A DNA stretch of 64,000 nucleotides from positions 992,001-1,056,000 of the forward strand of contig NZ_CP031013.1 in the NCBI RefSeq assembly GCF_003711205.1, in the 5' to 3' direction. Positions 7,755 through 15,905 of the stretch are shown here, piece after piece. The position numbers were made by a program, and so were the translations under genes. Below the pieces are notes generated by a model. It saw only the letters and a program-made list of their open reading frames with translations. It was not told where the DNA came from and did not search any database. The stretch is from Polaromonas sp. SP1 (GTDB lineage Bacteria > Pseudomonadota > Gammaproteobacteria > Burkholderiales > Burkholderiaceae_C). Each line of letters begins with the position of its first letter. Position 1 is the first letter of the stretch.

Positions 7755-8738
7755 TCAGGCGTTCTCGACAATTTTTTGGTCGATGGCGCCAAACACTGAG
7801 AGCCCATCCTTGCCCTTGACCTCGATGCGAATCGTGTCGCCGTATTTCATGAATTCGGTTTTGGGCTTGCCGTCTTCAATCGTTTCGATCGCGCGTTTTT
7901 CGGCGATGCAGCTGTAGCCGTGGCTCCAGTCCTTGTTGCTGACGGTGCCGGAGCCCACGATGCTGCCGGCGCGCACATTGCGGGTCTTGCAGAGGTGGGC
8001 GATCAGCTGGCCGAAATGAAAGGTCATCTCGGGGCCGGCCTCGCACATGCCGACCTTGCGGCCGTTCCAGGTGCTCTGCAGGGTCAGGTGCAGGCGGCCC
8101 TTTTCCCAGGCGTCGCCCACTTCATCGGGCGTCACCGCCACCGGGCTGAAGGCCGTGGCCGGCTTGCTCTGCAAGAAACCGAAACCCTTGGCCAGCTCAT
8201 CGGGGATCAGGTTGCGCAGCGAGACGTCGTTCACCAGCATCAGCAGGCGCACGCCTTCAAGGGCCTGCGCCGGCGTGGCGCCCATGGGCACGTCGCCGGT
8301 GATCACGGCGACTTCGGCTTCAAAGTCAATGCCGAAGTCTTCGCTCGGCACCACGACGTCGTCGCAGGCGCCGATGAAGTCGTCGCTGCCGCCCTGGTAC
8401 ATCAGCGGGTCGGAGTAAAAACTTTCGGGCACTTCGGCGTTGCGGGCCTTGCGCACCAGCTCCACATGGTTGATGAAGGCCGAGCCGTCGGCCCACTGGT
8501 AGGCGCGGGGCAGCGGCGCCATGCAGCGTGAGGGCTCGAACGGGAACGCATGCCGCGCCTTGCCGTTGTTCAGCGTTTCATACAGGTCCTGCAATTGCGG
8601 CGACATGAAGTTCCAGTCGTCCAGCACCTGCTGCAATTTGCCGGCAATGCCGGTCGCATAATGGGCCGTGGAGAGATCGCGTGACACCACAACGAGCTGG
8701 CCGTCGCGCGAAGAGTCTTTGTAAGTGGCAAGTTTCAT
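7755..8738 (-). CDS. Fumarylacetoacetate hydrolase family protein
   Basis: The protein has 327 residues with the FAH C-terminal fold. Visible motifs are the metal-binding acidic cluster (FGIDFEAEVAVITGDV), the LVNDVSLRN segment and GSIVGSGTVSNKD near the end. FAH-family enzymes cleave C-C bonds or act as hydratases, isomerases or decarboxylases in aromatic and tyrosine breakdown. The N-terminal 80 residues (YKDSSRDGQLVVVSRDLSTAHYA at the start) resemble the 2-keto-4-pentenoate hydratase/FAH group found in betaproteobacteria. An RBS (AGGA) precedes the ATG. It is divergent from an iclR gene 150 bp away, the usual arrangement of a catabolic gene and its regulator. Confidence 0.85.
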   Translation of the reverse strand: MKLATYKDSSRDGQLVVVSRDLSTAHYATGIAGKLQQVLDDWNFMSPQLQDLYETLNNGKARHAFPFEPSRCMAPLPRAYQWADGSAFINHVELVRKARNAEVPESFYSDPLMYQGGSDDFIGACDDVVVPSEDFGIDFEAEVAVITGDVPMGATPAQALEGVRLLMLVNDVSLRNLIPDELAKGFGFLQSKPATAFSPVAVTPDEVGDAWEKGRLHLTLQSTWNGRKVGMCEAGPEMTFHFGQLIAHLCKTRNVRAGSIVGSGTVSNKDWSHGYSCIAEKRAIETIEDGKPKTEFMKYGDTIRIEVKGKDGLSVFGAIDQKIVENA

Positions 8739-8888
8739 CGGTATCCTGAAGGGTGCTGTCGTGTGGCTGGCGTCGCTGGAAGACGTAAAGGACCGATTGT
8801 GCCGTGGCCGCTGAAGGCCGGCCTCGCGTTACGATCCATGCACTCCCAACGCCCCAGCTCCCCGGTTCACCCGAAATTTTAGTCAAGC

Positions 8889-9740
8889 ATGAAAACCAGC
8901 CCCGGCGCCACCGCATCCGCTCGCAGCAGCCTGGCGCCGCAACGCGCGGGAATCCAGTCGGTCGAGGTCGGTTTTGCGCTGCTGGAGGTGTTGTCTGCCT
9001 CGCCCGGCCCGCTGATGCTGCGCGACCTGGCGGCCGCCGCCGGCATGAGCGCGGCCAAGGCCCACCGCTACCTCGTGAGCTTCCAGCGCCTGGCGCTGGT
9101 GACGCAGGACAGCGCCACCACCCGTTATGACCTCGGCCCGGCGGCGCTCAAGCTGGGGCTGGCCTCGCTGTCCCGCCTGGACAGCGTCAAGCTGGCCCGC
9201 CAGCTCATGCCCGCGCTGATGGCGCAAACCGGCCAGACCCTGGCGCTGGCCGTCTGGGGCAACCAGGGGCCCACGCTGGTGCATTGGGAGGAGTCGCCGC
9301 AGGCCGTGACAGTCAACCTGCGGCTGGGCGATGTCATGCCGCTGCTGTCGTCGGCCACGGGCCTGTGTTTTACGGCGTTTTCATTTCCCCGCCTGGCGGC
9401 CGGCGCGCGGCCGCAAAGCCGGCTGGCGCTGCTGGTGAAAGACGAGCTGGCCCGCAACCAGAAGCTGGCGCGCAAGGACGTCCCCGCCAGCATGGCCGAA
9501 GTGATGGCCCTGCTCGACGAGGTGCGCCTGCGCGGCATGGCGCGCGCCGTCAACACCCTGCTTCCCGGCGTGGCCGGCTTTTGCGCGCCTGTGTTTGATG
9601 CCGACGGCCATCTGGTGCTGGGCATGGTCGCGCTGGGCTCGCTGGCCACCTTCGATCCGGAGTGGGATGGCAAGGTCGCGCAGCCCCTGGCGGCGGCCGC
9701 ACGGCAACTTTCCCGCGACCTGGGGTTCAAAGAAGGATGA
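8889..9740 (+). CDS. IclR family transcriptional regulator
   Basis: The protein has 283 residues. It has a winged HTH at about 20-80 (MLRDLAAAAGMSAAKAHRYL) and the IclR effector-binding domain at about 95-275 (LALAVWGNQGPTLVHW and GVAGFCAPVFDADGHLVLGM). It is divergent from the FAH gene and probably controls it, with an aromatic or keto acid as the likely effector; the effector is not deducible from sequence. Its stop codon overlaps the ATG of the DUF3108 gene (ATGA), but that gene is functionally unrelated as far as can be seen. Confidence 0.88.
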   Translation: MKTSPGATASARSSLAPQRAGIQSVEVGFALLEVLSASPGPLMLRDLAAAAGMSAAKAHRYLVSFQRLALVTQDSATTRYDLGPAALKLGLASLSRLDSVKLARQLMPALMAQTGQTLALAVWGNQGPTLVHWEESPQAVTVNLRLGDVMPLLSSATGLCFTAFSFPRLAAGARPQSRLALLVKDELARNQKLARKDVPASMAEVMALLDEVRLRGMARAVNTLLPGVAGFCAPVFDADGHLVLGMVALGSLATFDPEWDGKVAQPLAAAARQLSRDLGFKEG

Positions 9741-10840
9741 CAAGCTTGACGGCCGCGCAAGCCGGCATCGCGCGCGGCCAGGGCGACGCGACGCCCTGGC
9801 GCGCATTGGCCATGCTGGCGGTGGCGGTGCTGGCCATCCATGCGCTGGTGCTGATGTCGTCGCCAGCGCGCTTCGGCCCGGAGCTCGATCCGGCCTCGCA
9901 GCGCGTGCAGCCCCTGGTCACCCGCAGCATCACAACGCCCCCGGCGGTGCAAGCCGCCGCAGCGCCGGCGCCCCCGCCGCCCAGGCCCCGCCCGAAAATT
10001 ATTAAGCCAAAATCGCCTCCAGCCCAATCCACGCCTACACCTGTCGCTATTAATAATGTAGCAACACCCGTCGTTGAAACACCCGCCGCCAGCGAGCCCT
10101 CGGCCCCCGAGGCTGTCGCCGCCCTGGCCCCCGCATCCGCTGCAAGCGCACCCGTCACGCCTGTTGCGCCCGCCGGCCCTGCGCAAACGCCCGTCACGGC
10201 CATGGCCCTGCCCGAGAACGTGAAGCTGGAATACAAGATGACCGGAAGCGCCAAGGGCTTGAACTACCACGCCAATGGCGAGCTGAACTGGCGGCGCGTG
10301 GGCAATCTTTACGATGCGGGCATGCGGGTCAGCGCGCTGTTCCTCGGCTCACGCAGCATGGGCAGCACCGGCGTGGTGGGCCCTGAAGGGCTGGCGCCCA
10401 TCCGCTTTTCCGACAAATCCAGAAGCGAAGTGGCCGCGCATTTTGACCCCGACAAGGGCCAGGTCAGCTTCAGCGCCAACACACCCAGCGTGCCGTGGAT
10501 CAAGGGCGCCCAGGACCGGGTCAGCGTTTTTATCCAGCTGGGCGGCATGCTGGCCGGAAACCCGGCATTGTTCCCTGTGGGCACCACCCTCTCGATGTAC
10601 ACCGTGGGGCCGCGCGATGCAGACACCTGGACTTTTTTGGTGGAGGCCGAAGAAAACCTCACGCTGCCCTTCGGTGAGATGGCCACACTGAAACTCACAC
10701 GCCAGCCGCGGCGCGAGTTCGACCAGAAGGTCGAGATCTGGTACGCACCGTCGCTGGGCTACCTGCCGGTGCGCAACAAAATCACCCAGTCCAACGGGGA
10801 CTTTATCGACCAGCAGCTCAGTGGCCTCAGCAAAGAGTAG
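9737..10840 (+). CDS. DUF3108 domain protein with N-terminal anchor and proline-rich linker
   Basis: The protein has 367 residues starting at the ATG that overlaps the iclR stop. One transmembrane helix lies near the N-terminus (LAMLAVAVLAIHALVLM). It is followed by a TonB-like linker rich in Pro/Ala/Lys (about 50-155), then the DUF3108 domain (about 165-360; LEYKMTGSAKGLNYHANGEL at its start). DUF3108 proteins are exported and of unknown function. Part of the linker (PKSPPAQSTPTPVAINNVA) is encoded by a dispersed repeat that also occurs in intergenic DNA, so the linker has apparently grown by repeat insertion in frame. Confidence 0.8.
   Translation: MTSLTAAQAGIARGQGDATPWRALAMLAVAVLAIHALVLMSSPARFGPELDPASQRVQPLVTRSITTPPAVQAAAAPAPPPPRPRPKIIKPKSPPAQSTPTPVAINNVATPVVETPAASEPSAPEAVAALAPASAASAPVTPVAPAGPAQTPVTAMALPENVKLEYKMTGSAKGLNYHANGELNWRRVGNLYDAGMRVSALFLGSRSMGSTGVVGPEGLAPIRFSDKSRSEVAAHFDPDKGQVSFSANTPSVPWIKGAQDRVSVFIQLGGMLAGNPALFPVGTTLSMYTVGPRDADTWTFLVEAEENLTLPFGEMATLKLTRQPRREFDQKVEIWYAPSLGYLPVRNKITQSNGDFIDQQLSGLSKE
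10006..10063 (+). repeat. Dispersed repeat copy inside the DUF3108 linker
   Basis: Within the coding sequence the DNA runs GCCAAAATCGCCTCCAGCCC, variable centre, CTGTCGCTATTAATAATGTAGC. It aligns in the same orientation relative to its gene with the putA copies at 39523 and 38596. From AAA to GCA it is 18 codons and reads through without stops. Confidence 0.65.
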
Positions 10841-10994
10841 AAACTGGGGGCGGCGTTGCCATGCCGCACGCTGAAGCGGGGTATCTGTGTGGTTTTGCAC
10901 GGCGTAGCGGGTCTTTACCGAACGATTGCATGCCGGAAGTTCTTTCCCTTGAACTTGGCACTATCGTTGCTATCTGAAGGTAAAGGAACCCACC

Positions 10995-11276
10995 ATGCAC
11001 ATGCTCTACGACTCAGACTCTTTTGCCGTGCTTCAGATCCACGCCAACGCGCCTGAAGAAAGCACGCCCGCGCCGGCCGTGCCGCAACTGGCCCGCCATG
11101 GTTTTGAAATCGTGGACAAACGCTCCGGTAAAGAGGTCTACCTGGACGGCTCATGGGCCGAGATGTTCCAGCAGCGCCTGAGCGCCTGGGCACAAAACAC
11201 ACCGACGCAGGAAGAAATCGAAGATACGCTGGAAGGCTATAGCGGGCTGGCCAACACCCCTATGTCATTACATTGA
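10995..11276 (+). CDS. DUF3567 family protein
   Basis: This small protein of 93 residues begins MHMLYDSDSFAVLQIHA and contains HGFEIVDKRSGKEVYLDG and PTQEEIEDTLEGYSGL, the conserved blocks of the beta-proteobacterial DUF3567 family. It is cytosolic and of unknown function. The coding region is preceded by a weak RBS (GAAGGTAAAGGA) and stands alone after the DUF3108 gene. A GC-rich repeat begins one base after its stop codon. Its presence supports assignment of the window to Burkholderiales. Confidence 0.85.
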   Translation: MHMLYDSDSFAVLQIHANAPEESTPAPAVPQLARHGFEIVDKRSGKEVYLDGSWAEMFQQRLSAWAQNTPTQEEIEDTLEGYSGLANTPMSLH

Positions 11277-11375
11277 GCCCCCACGCTCCCCCACTGCGTG
11301 TGGGTCGCTGCCCCCCGAGGGGGCCGCTCCGCCTGCGGTCTGGCAAAGCCAGTCCCGCGGCTCCTGCTTGGTTGA
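11277..11375 (+). repeat. GC-rich stop-codon-adjacent repeat, copy 3
   Basis: It begins directly after the TGA of the DUF3567 gene with GCCCCCACGCTCCCCCACTG. It contains the stem CCCCCCGAGGGGG and GGCAAAGCCAGTCCCGCGGC, and ends near TGGTTGAAGAGC. It is nearly identical to the copy at 13477. The remaining gap to 11464 shows no gene. Confidence 0.75.
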
Positions 11376-11464
11376 AGAGCGCTCCGTAATCGCTCTGACT
11401 TACCCTCCCCTCGCTCCATCTCCCACTCCGCTCGCCCTGAGGTATTGAAGGGCCGGTGCGCTTG

Positions 11465-12571
11465 TCAATCAGCCTGCGGGCTTTCAGCCGCGTTGGATTG
11501 ATAAAACCAGCGGTACATCGGCTCAGCCAGCACCAGAACAGCCGCCAGCCTGGTGACATGAAACGCCGTCACCACGGGCACACCCAGCTGCAATACCTTG
11601 GCCGTGATGGCCATTTCGGCGATGCCGCCGGGTGATGTGCCTAGCAGCAAAGTCGCCCAGTGCAGGCTGGTGAAGTGTGCAAGCAACCAGGCGAAGGCAG
11701 CGCACAACACGATCATGGCCACGGTGGCCAGCGCGACGGAGCCCAGCCAGCGCGGCGCCATGTGCACAAAGCCGCTGGTAAAACGCACACCCAGGCTGAT
11801 GCCGATGACGAGTTGCGCAGCGTTCGTCATCCATTGGGGCAGGGCAGACAGTGTCACGCCGCTCGCCGTCAGCAGCAGCGACACCACCAGCGCACCGATA
11901 AACCACGGGTTGGTGCGGTCCAGTTTCACCATGACCCAGCAGCCAATGCCGGTGAGCAGCGCCAGCAGGGCCAGGCCGGGCAGCGCCACTGCGCGTGCAC
12001 CGGGCAAGGCGGCGTCCAGCCCGTGCAGCCCCGCCCACTGAAAGCCGAAAGGAATGACCAGCGTGACCAGCAACACGCGCAGGCTGTGCGCCGACGCCAC
12101 CAGATCGGTTTGCGCGCCGTGGCGCTCGGCCATCAGCGTCATTTCAGAAGCGGCCCCGATGGGCGCGGCGAAATAAGTCGTGATGCGCGACAGGCCCTGG
12201 ACCTGGAACGGCCCGGGCCCATGGTGCAAGCGGTAAAGCCACGCACCGAACGCAAGGCCCAGCGCCAGCGCCCACACGATATTGAGCGCAATCGCCCACC
12301 ACAAGCCCGCCAGCAGTGCCACCACCTGCGGCGTGAAGTACAAGCCCAGCGCGCAGCCGATGATCCATTGCCCGCTGTTGCGCAGCGGCGTCCAGCTGGC
12401 GGTGGGGCCGCCCAGCATGGAGACCACGGCTGTCGCCAGCAGCGGGCCGATCATCCAGGGCAAGGGCGTGCGCAGTGCGATGCACAGCGCCGCCGCAGCC
12501 CATGCCAGCAACAAGGTCAGGGCGATGCGCACGGGCAGCAGCTGGACGGCGCGGTGGAACAGGGAGGGCAT
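11465..12571 (-). CDS. AbrB family membrane protein (PF05145)
   Basis: The protein has 368 residues from the chosen ATG at 12571; an upstream in-frame ATG would add a positively charged, low-complexity stretch overlapping the divergent gene and is less likely. It has about ten hydrophobic helices arranged as two related halves, the AbrB duplication. Typical segments are LPWMIGPLLATAVVSML in the first half and NPWFIGALVVSLLLTASG in the second. The family is often labelled ammonia monooxygenase regulator or transporter on weak grounds; the transported substrate is unknown. It is divergent from the ChaN-like gene with about 50 bp between the starts. Confidence 0.8.
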   Translation of the reverse strand: MPSLFHRAVQLLPVRIALTLLLAWAAAALCIALRTPLPWMIGPLLATAVVSMLGGPTASWTPLRNSGQWIIGCALGLYFTPQVVALLAGLWWAIALNIVWALALGLAFGAWLYRLHHGPGPFQVQGLSRITTYFAAPIGAASEMTLMAERHGAQTDLVASAHSLRVLLVTLVIPFGFQWAGLHGLDAALPGARAVALPGLALLALLTGIGCWVMVKLDRTNPWFIGALVVSLLLTASGVTLSALPQWMTNAAQLVIGISLGVRFTSGFVHMAPRWLGSVALATVAMIVLCAAFAWLLAHFTSLHWATLLLGTSPGGIAEMAITAKVLQLGVPVVTAFHVTRLAAVLVLAEPMYRWFYQSNAAESPQAD

Positions 12572-12621
12572 GGGAACGTCGGGATGCGCAGCAAAACCGC
12601 TGGAAGCAGTAGTATCCACGG

Positions 12622-13476
12622 ATGGCTTATTTCCCCACCCCTCGTGCTTTGGCATGGCTTGTCTGCAGCGCCGCGATGGCCTTGGCGGGCGGCTGCGCGG
12701 GCCGGCCCGAAGCGCCCATCCTGCAGGCGCCCGGCAGTGATGCGGCGCAGGCATCGGCCAGGCTGGAGGCGGTGCTTCCCGCCGACGTCCTCATCCTGGG
12801 GGAGCAGCATGACGCAGCCGAGCACCAGCACATCGAGCAGCAGGTAGTGACCCTTCTGGCGGCCCGCGGCACGCTGGCCGCGGTGGCGCTTGAGATGGCC
12901 GACACCGGCGTCAGCACCTCAGCCCTCAAGCCCAGCGCGACCGAGCAGCAGGTGCGCAACGCGCTCAACTGGAACGACAAGGGCTGGCCCTGGGCCGCTT
13001 ATGGCCCTGCGGTGATGACGGCGGTGCGCGCCGGGGTGCCGGTGCTGGGCGCCAACCTGCCGCGTGCGCAAATGCCGGCCAGCATGGCGGACAGCCGGCT
13101 CGACGCCCGGCTGCCCGGTCCGGCCCTGAAAGCGCAGCAGCAACTCATACGCATCGGCCACTGCAACCTGCTGCCCGAAAGCCAGATCACGCCGATGACG
13201 CGCATCCAGATCGCCAAGGACATCACCATGGCCAACACACTGGGCCAGGCGGCGCTGCCGGGCAAGACGGTGTTGCTGCTGGCCGGCAGCGGCCATGCGG
13301 ACCGGCTGCTGGGCGTGCCGCAGCACCTGTCCTCAGACCTGAAGACAAAAGCCATTCGGCTGCGCGCGGGAACGGTTAACAACGAAAAGGCTGAGGCCTT
13401 CGATGCGGTGTGGGTAACACCCGCGTTGCCCGAGAAGGACTACTGCGAAGGCCTGGACAAGAAACTGGCGAAATAG
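12622..13476 (+). CDS. ChaN-like lipoprotein (Tiki/haem-binding uptake superfamily)
   Basis: The protein has 284 residues. A lipoprotein signal peptide ends in the lipobox LAGGC (Cys near residue 25). The body matches the ChaN/DUF399 family: VLILGEQHDAAEHQHIE near the start of the domain, GVPVLGANLPRAQM in the middle, and LLLAGSGHADRLLGVPQHL near the end. The conserved Glu/His residues in GEQHD and GSGHA fit the Tiki-like metal/haem site. In Campylobacter ChaN binds haem and was suggested to act in iron uptake. No TonB receptor or haem transport gene is nearby. A GC-rich repeat follows its stop directly. Confidence 0.82.
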   Translation: MAYFPTPRALAWLVCSAAMALAGGCAGRPEAPILQAPGSDAAQASARLEAVLPADVLILGEQHDAAEHQHIEQQVVTLLAARGTLAAVALEMADTGVSTSALKPSATEQQVRNALNWNDKGWPWAAYGPAVMTAVRAGVPVLGANLPRAQMPASMADSRLDARLPGPALKAQQQLIRIGHCNLLPESQITPMTRIQIAKDITMANTLGQAALPGKTVLLLAGSGHADRLLGVPQHLSSDLKTKAIRLRAGTVNNEKAEAFDAVWVTPALPEKDYCEGLDKKLAK

Positions 13477-13580
13477 GCCCCCACGCTCCCCCACTGCGTG
13501 TGGGTCGCTGCCCCCCCCCGAGGGGGCCGCCCGCCTGCGGCCCGGCAAAGCCGGTTCCGCGGCTCAGGCTGGATGAAGAG
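13477..13580 (+). repeat. GC-rich stop-codon-adjacent repeat, copy 4
   Basis: It starts at the base after the TAG of the ChaN-like gene with GCCCCCACGCTCCCCCACTG. It includes CCCCCCCCCGAGGGGG and GGCAAAGCCGGTTCCGCGGC and ends near GGATGAAGAGCC. It lies between convergent genes and probably terminates transcription. Confidence 0.75.
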
Positions 13581-13620
13581 CCACCTCCCTCATGTGTGTA
13601 TTCAAGCGCTTCTAGCTGCA

Positions 13621-14961
13621 TCAGGCGTTGTTACGGATCGCGTCGGCCACCACGTTGATGATGCGATCGATGTGCTCTTTTTCGATGATGTAGGGCGGGC
13701 AGATCACGACGTTGTCGGCCGCCGGGCGCACCAGCACACCGTTGTGGAAGCACTCCATGAAGATGTCATAGGCGCGCTTGCCCGGTGCGCCGGCCAGCGG
13801 CGCCAGTTCCACCGCGCCCGCCAGCCCCAGCGTACGGATGCCGATCACATTGGGCAGGCCCTTGAAGGCGCCGTGCATCGCATCGCCCAGCACCTTGCCC
13901 ATCTGGCCGGCGCGCTCGTAGAGCTTTTCTTCCTTCAGCAAACTGAGCGTTGCGATCGCCGCCGCGCACGCCACGGGGTGGCCCGAGTAGGTGTAGCCGT
14001 GGAAGAACTCGATGGCGTGCTCGGGCGCCGCGCTGTTGGCATTCATCATGCCGTCGTAGATGCGGTCCGAGCAGATCACGCCGCCCAGCGGAATCACGCC
14101 GTTGGTCACGCACTTGGCGAAGTTCAGCATGTCGGGCACCACGCCGTAGTAGTCGGCGCCGAAACCCGTGCCAAGGCGCCCGAAGCCGGTGATGACCTCG
14201 TCAAAAATCAGCAGGATGCCGTGCTTGTCGCAGATCTCGCGCAGCCGCTTGAGGTAGCCCTTGGGCGGCAGGTACCAGCCGGCGCTGCCGGAAACAGGCT
14301 CGACGATGATGGCCGCCACGTTACTGGGGTCATGCAGCGGCAGGATGCGGTTTTCGAGTTCCAGCAGCAGGTCTTCCTGCCACACGGGCTCGGTACCGTT
14401 GATGTAGGCGTGGTTCACCGGGTCGTGGATGAAACGCATGTGGTCCACGCGCGGCAGCAGCGCAGCGCCGTACACCTTGCGGTTGGCCGGAATGCCGCCC
14501 ACGCTCATGCCGCCAAAGCCGACGCCGTGGTAACCCTTTTCACGGCCGATGAAGATGTTGCGGTGGCCCTCGCCGCGCGCGCGGTGGTAGGCCAGCGCCA
14601 CCTTCAGCGAGGTGTCCGCGGCCTCAGACCCTGAATTGCAGAACAGCACCTTGTTGAGGTCGCCAGGCGCCATGCCCGCGATGACTTCAGCCGCCTTGAA
14701 GGCCTGGTCGTTGCTGGCCTGGAAGGCGGTCGCGTAGTCCAGCGTGTCGAGCTGCTTCTTGATGGCTTCGTTGATGGGCTTGCGGTTGTGGCCGGCGCCC
14801 ACGCACCACAGGCTGGAGATGCCGTCGATCACCTGCCGGCCGTCGTGCGTCGTGAAGTGCATGCCGTCGGCGGCGACGAACACGCGCGGGTCTTTCTTGA
14901 AGCTGCGGTTGGGGGTGAAAGGGAGCCAGTGGTGCTCCATGTTGAAGTTCTGGTAGGCCAT
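13621..14961 (-). CDS. Omega-amino acid:pyruvate aminotransferase (class III)
   Basis: The protein has 446 residues from the ATG at 14961, which has a good RBS (GCAGGAG). It is a fold-type I PLP enzyme of class III. The segments HHWLPFTPNRSFKKDPR, the PLP phosphate motif NSGSEAADTSLKVAL, the aspartate motif LLIFDEVITGFGR and the lysine region FAKCVTNGVIPLGGV are all present. The start WLPFTPNR and the substrate-loop region match the beta-alanine/omega-amino acid:pyruvate transaminases (BauA/OapT). They convert beta-alanine or other omega-amines plus pyruvate to the semialdehyde plus alanine. No methylmalonate-semialdehyde dehydrogenase is adjacent. It is divergent from purU, about 90 bp away. 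Confidence 0.88.
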   Translation of the reverse strand: MAYQNFNMEHHWLPFTPNRSFKKDPRVFVAADGMHFTTHDGRQVIDGISSLWCVGAGHNRKPINEAIKKQLDTLDYATAFQASNDQAFKAAEVIAGMAPGDLNKVLFCNSGSEAADTSLKVALAYHRARGEGHRNIFIGREKGYHGVGFGGMSVGGIPANRKVYGAALLPRVDHMRFIHDPVNHAYINGTEPVWQEDLLLELENRILPLHDPSNVAAIIVEPVSGSAGWYLPPKGYLKRLREICDKHGILLIFDEVITGFGRLGTGFGADYYGVVPDMLNFAKCVTNGVIPLGGVICSDRIYDGMMNANSAAPEHAIEFFHGYTYSGHPVACAAAIATLSLLKEEKLYERAGQMGKVLGDAMHGAFKGLPNVIGIRTLGLAGAVELAPLAGAPGKRAYDIFMECFHNGVLVRPAADNVVICPPYIIEKEHIDRIINVVADAIRNNA

Positions 14962-15051
14962 GGCGTGTCTCCTGCGTCTGAAATAGGGGGTGTTCCGGCA
15001 TTCTGGCACTTCCGGGCAGGCGCCGCCCTCTCCTGCGACAATTCATCCCCT

Positions 15052-15900
15052 ATGAATCACGCTTATATCCTGACCCTGTCGTGCCCGGACCGCATGGGCA
15101 TTGTTCATGCCGTCTCCGGTTTCCTGCTGCAAAACGGCGGCAACATTGAAGAAGCCGCGCAGTACAACGACCACGACACGGGCCTGTTTTTCATGCGGGT
15201 GCAGTTCGCCTGCGACAAGCTGACGCATGAAGAACTCTCCAGCCAGCTGAAGTCGTTTGCAGAGCCTTTCGGCATGAGCTGGAAGCTGCATGCCACCACC
15301 CAGCCCATGCGCACGGTCATCATGGTCAGCAAGGAAGGCCATTGCCTGAACGACCTGCTGTTTCGCTGCAAGTCGGGCTTGCTGCCGGTGGAGGTGCGCG
15401 CCATCGTCTCCAACCACCGTGAGTTCTACCAGCTGGCCGCCAGCTACAACATCCCGTTTCACCACATCCCCGTCACGGCCGCCACCAAGGCGCAGGCCGA
15501 GGCGAAGCAGCTGGAGATCATCGAATCCGAAGGCGCCGAGCTGGTGGTGCTGGCGCGCTACATGCAGGTGCTCTCCAACGACCTGTGCAAAAAACTCGCC
15601 GGCCGCGCCATCAACATCCACCACTCATTTTTGCCCAGCTTCAAGGGCGCCAAGCCTTACTACCAGGCGCATGACCGCGGCGTGAAACTGATAGGCGCGA
15701 CGGCCCATTACGTGACCGCCGACCTGGACGAAGGCCCCATCATTGAACAAGACGTGGCGCGCGCCGACCACAGCAAGACGGTGGAAGACCTGACCGCCAT
15801 GGGCCGCGACACCGAAAGCCAGGTGCTGGCGCGTGCGGTGAAGTGGCACAGCGAACACCGCGTGCTTTTGAACGGCCACAAGACCGTCATCTTCAAATAA
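15052..15900 (+). CDS. purU: Formyltetrahydrofolate deformylase
   Basis: The protein has 282 residues, the usual PurU length. It has an N-terminal ACT domain (about 5-85; ILTLSCPDRMGIVHAVSGF) and a C-terminal formyltransferase-fold domain (about 88-280). The catalytic Asn-His-Asp set is visible in NIHHSFLPSFKGAKPY and the later Asp-containing ATAHYVTADLDEGPII. The enzyme hydrolyses 10-formyl-THF to formate and THF to balance one-carbon units. The start at 15052 is chosen because it gives the ACT domain its normal N-terminus. It ends 5 bp before a lysR gene. Confidence 0.93.
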   Translation: MNHAYILTLSCPDRMGIVHAVSGFLLQNGGNIEEAAQYNDHDTGLFFMRVQFACDKLTHEELSSQLKSFAEPFGMSWKLHATTQPMRTVIMVSKEGHCLNDLLFRCKSGLLPVEVRAIVSNHREFYQLAASYNIPFHHIPVTAATKAQAEAKQLEIIESEGAELVVLARYMQVLSNDLCKKLAGRAINIHHSFLPSFKGAKPYYQAHDRGVKLIGATAHYVTADLDEGPIIEQDVARADHSKTVEDLTAMGRDTESQVLARAVKWHSEHRVLLNGHKTVIFK

Positions 15901-15905
15901 GCAGC

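Noticed and set aside
11660..12847. 395-codon plus-strand frame opposite the AbrB gene
   Set aside because: Gln/Arg/His-rich shadow that overlaps the start of the ChaN-like gene in another frame.
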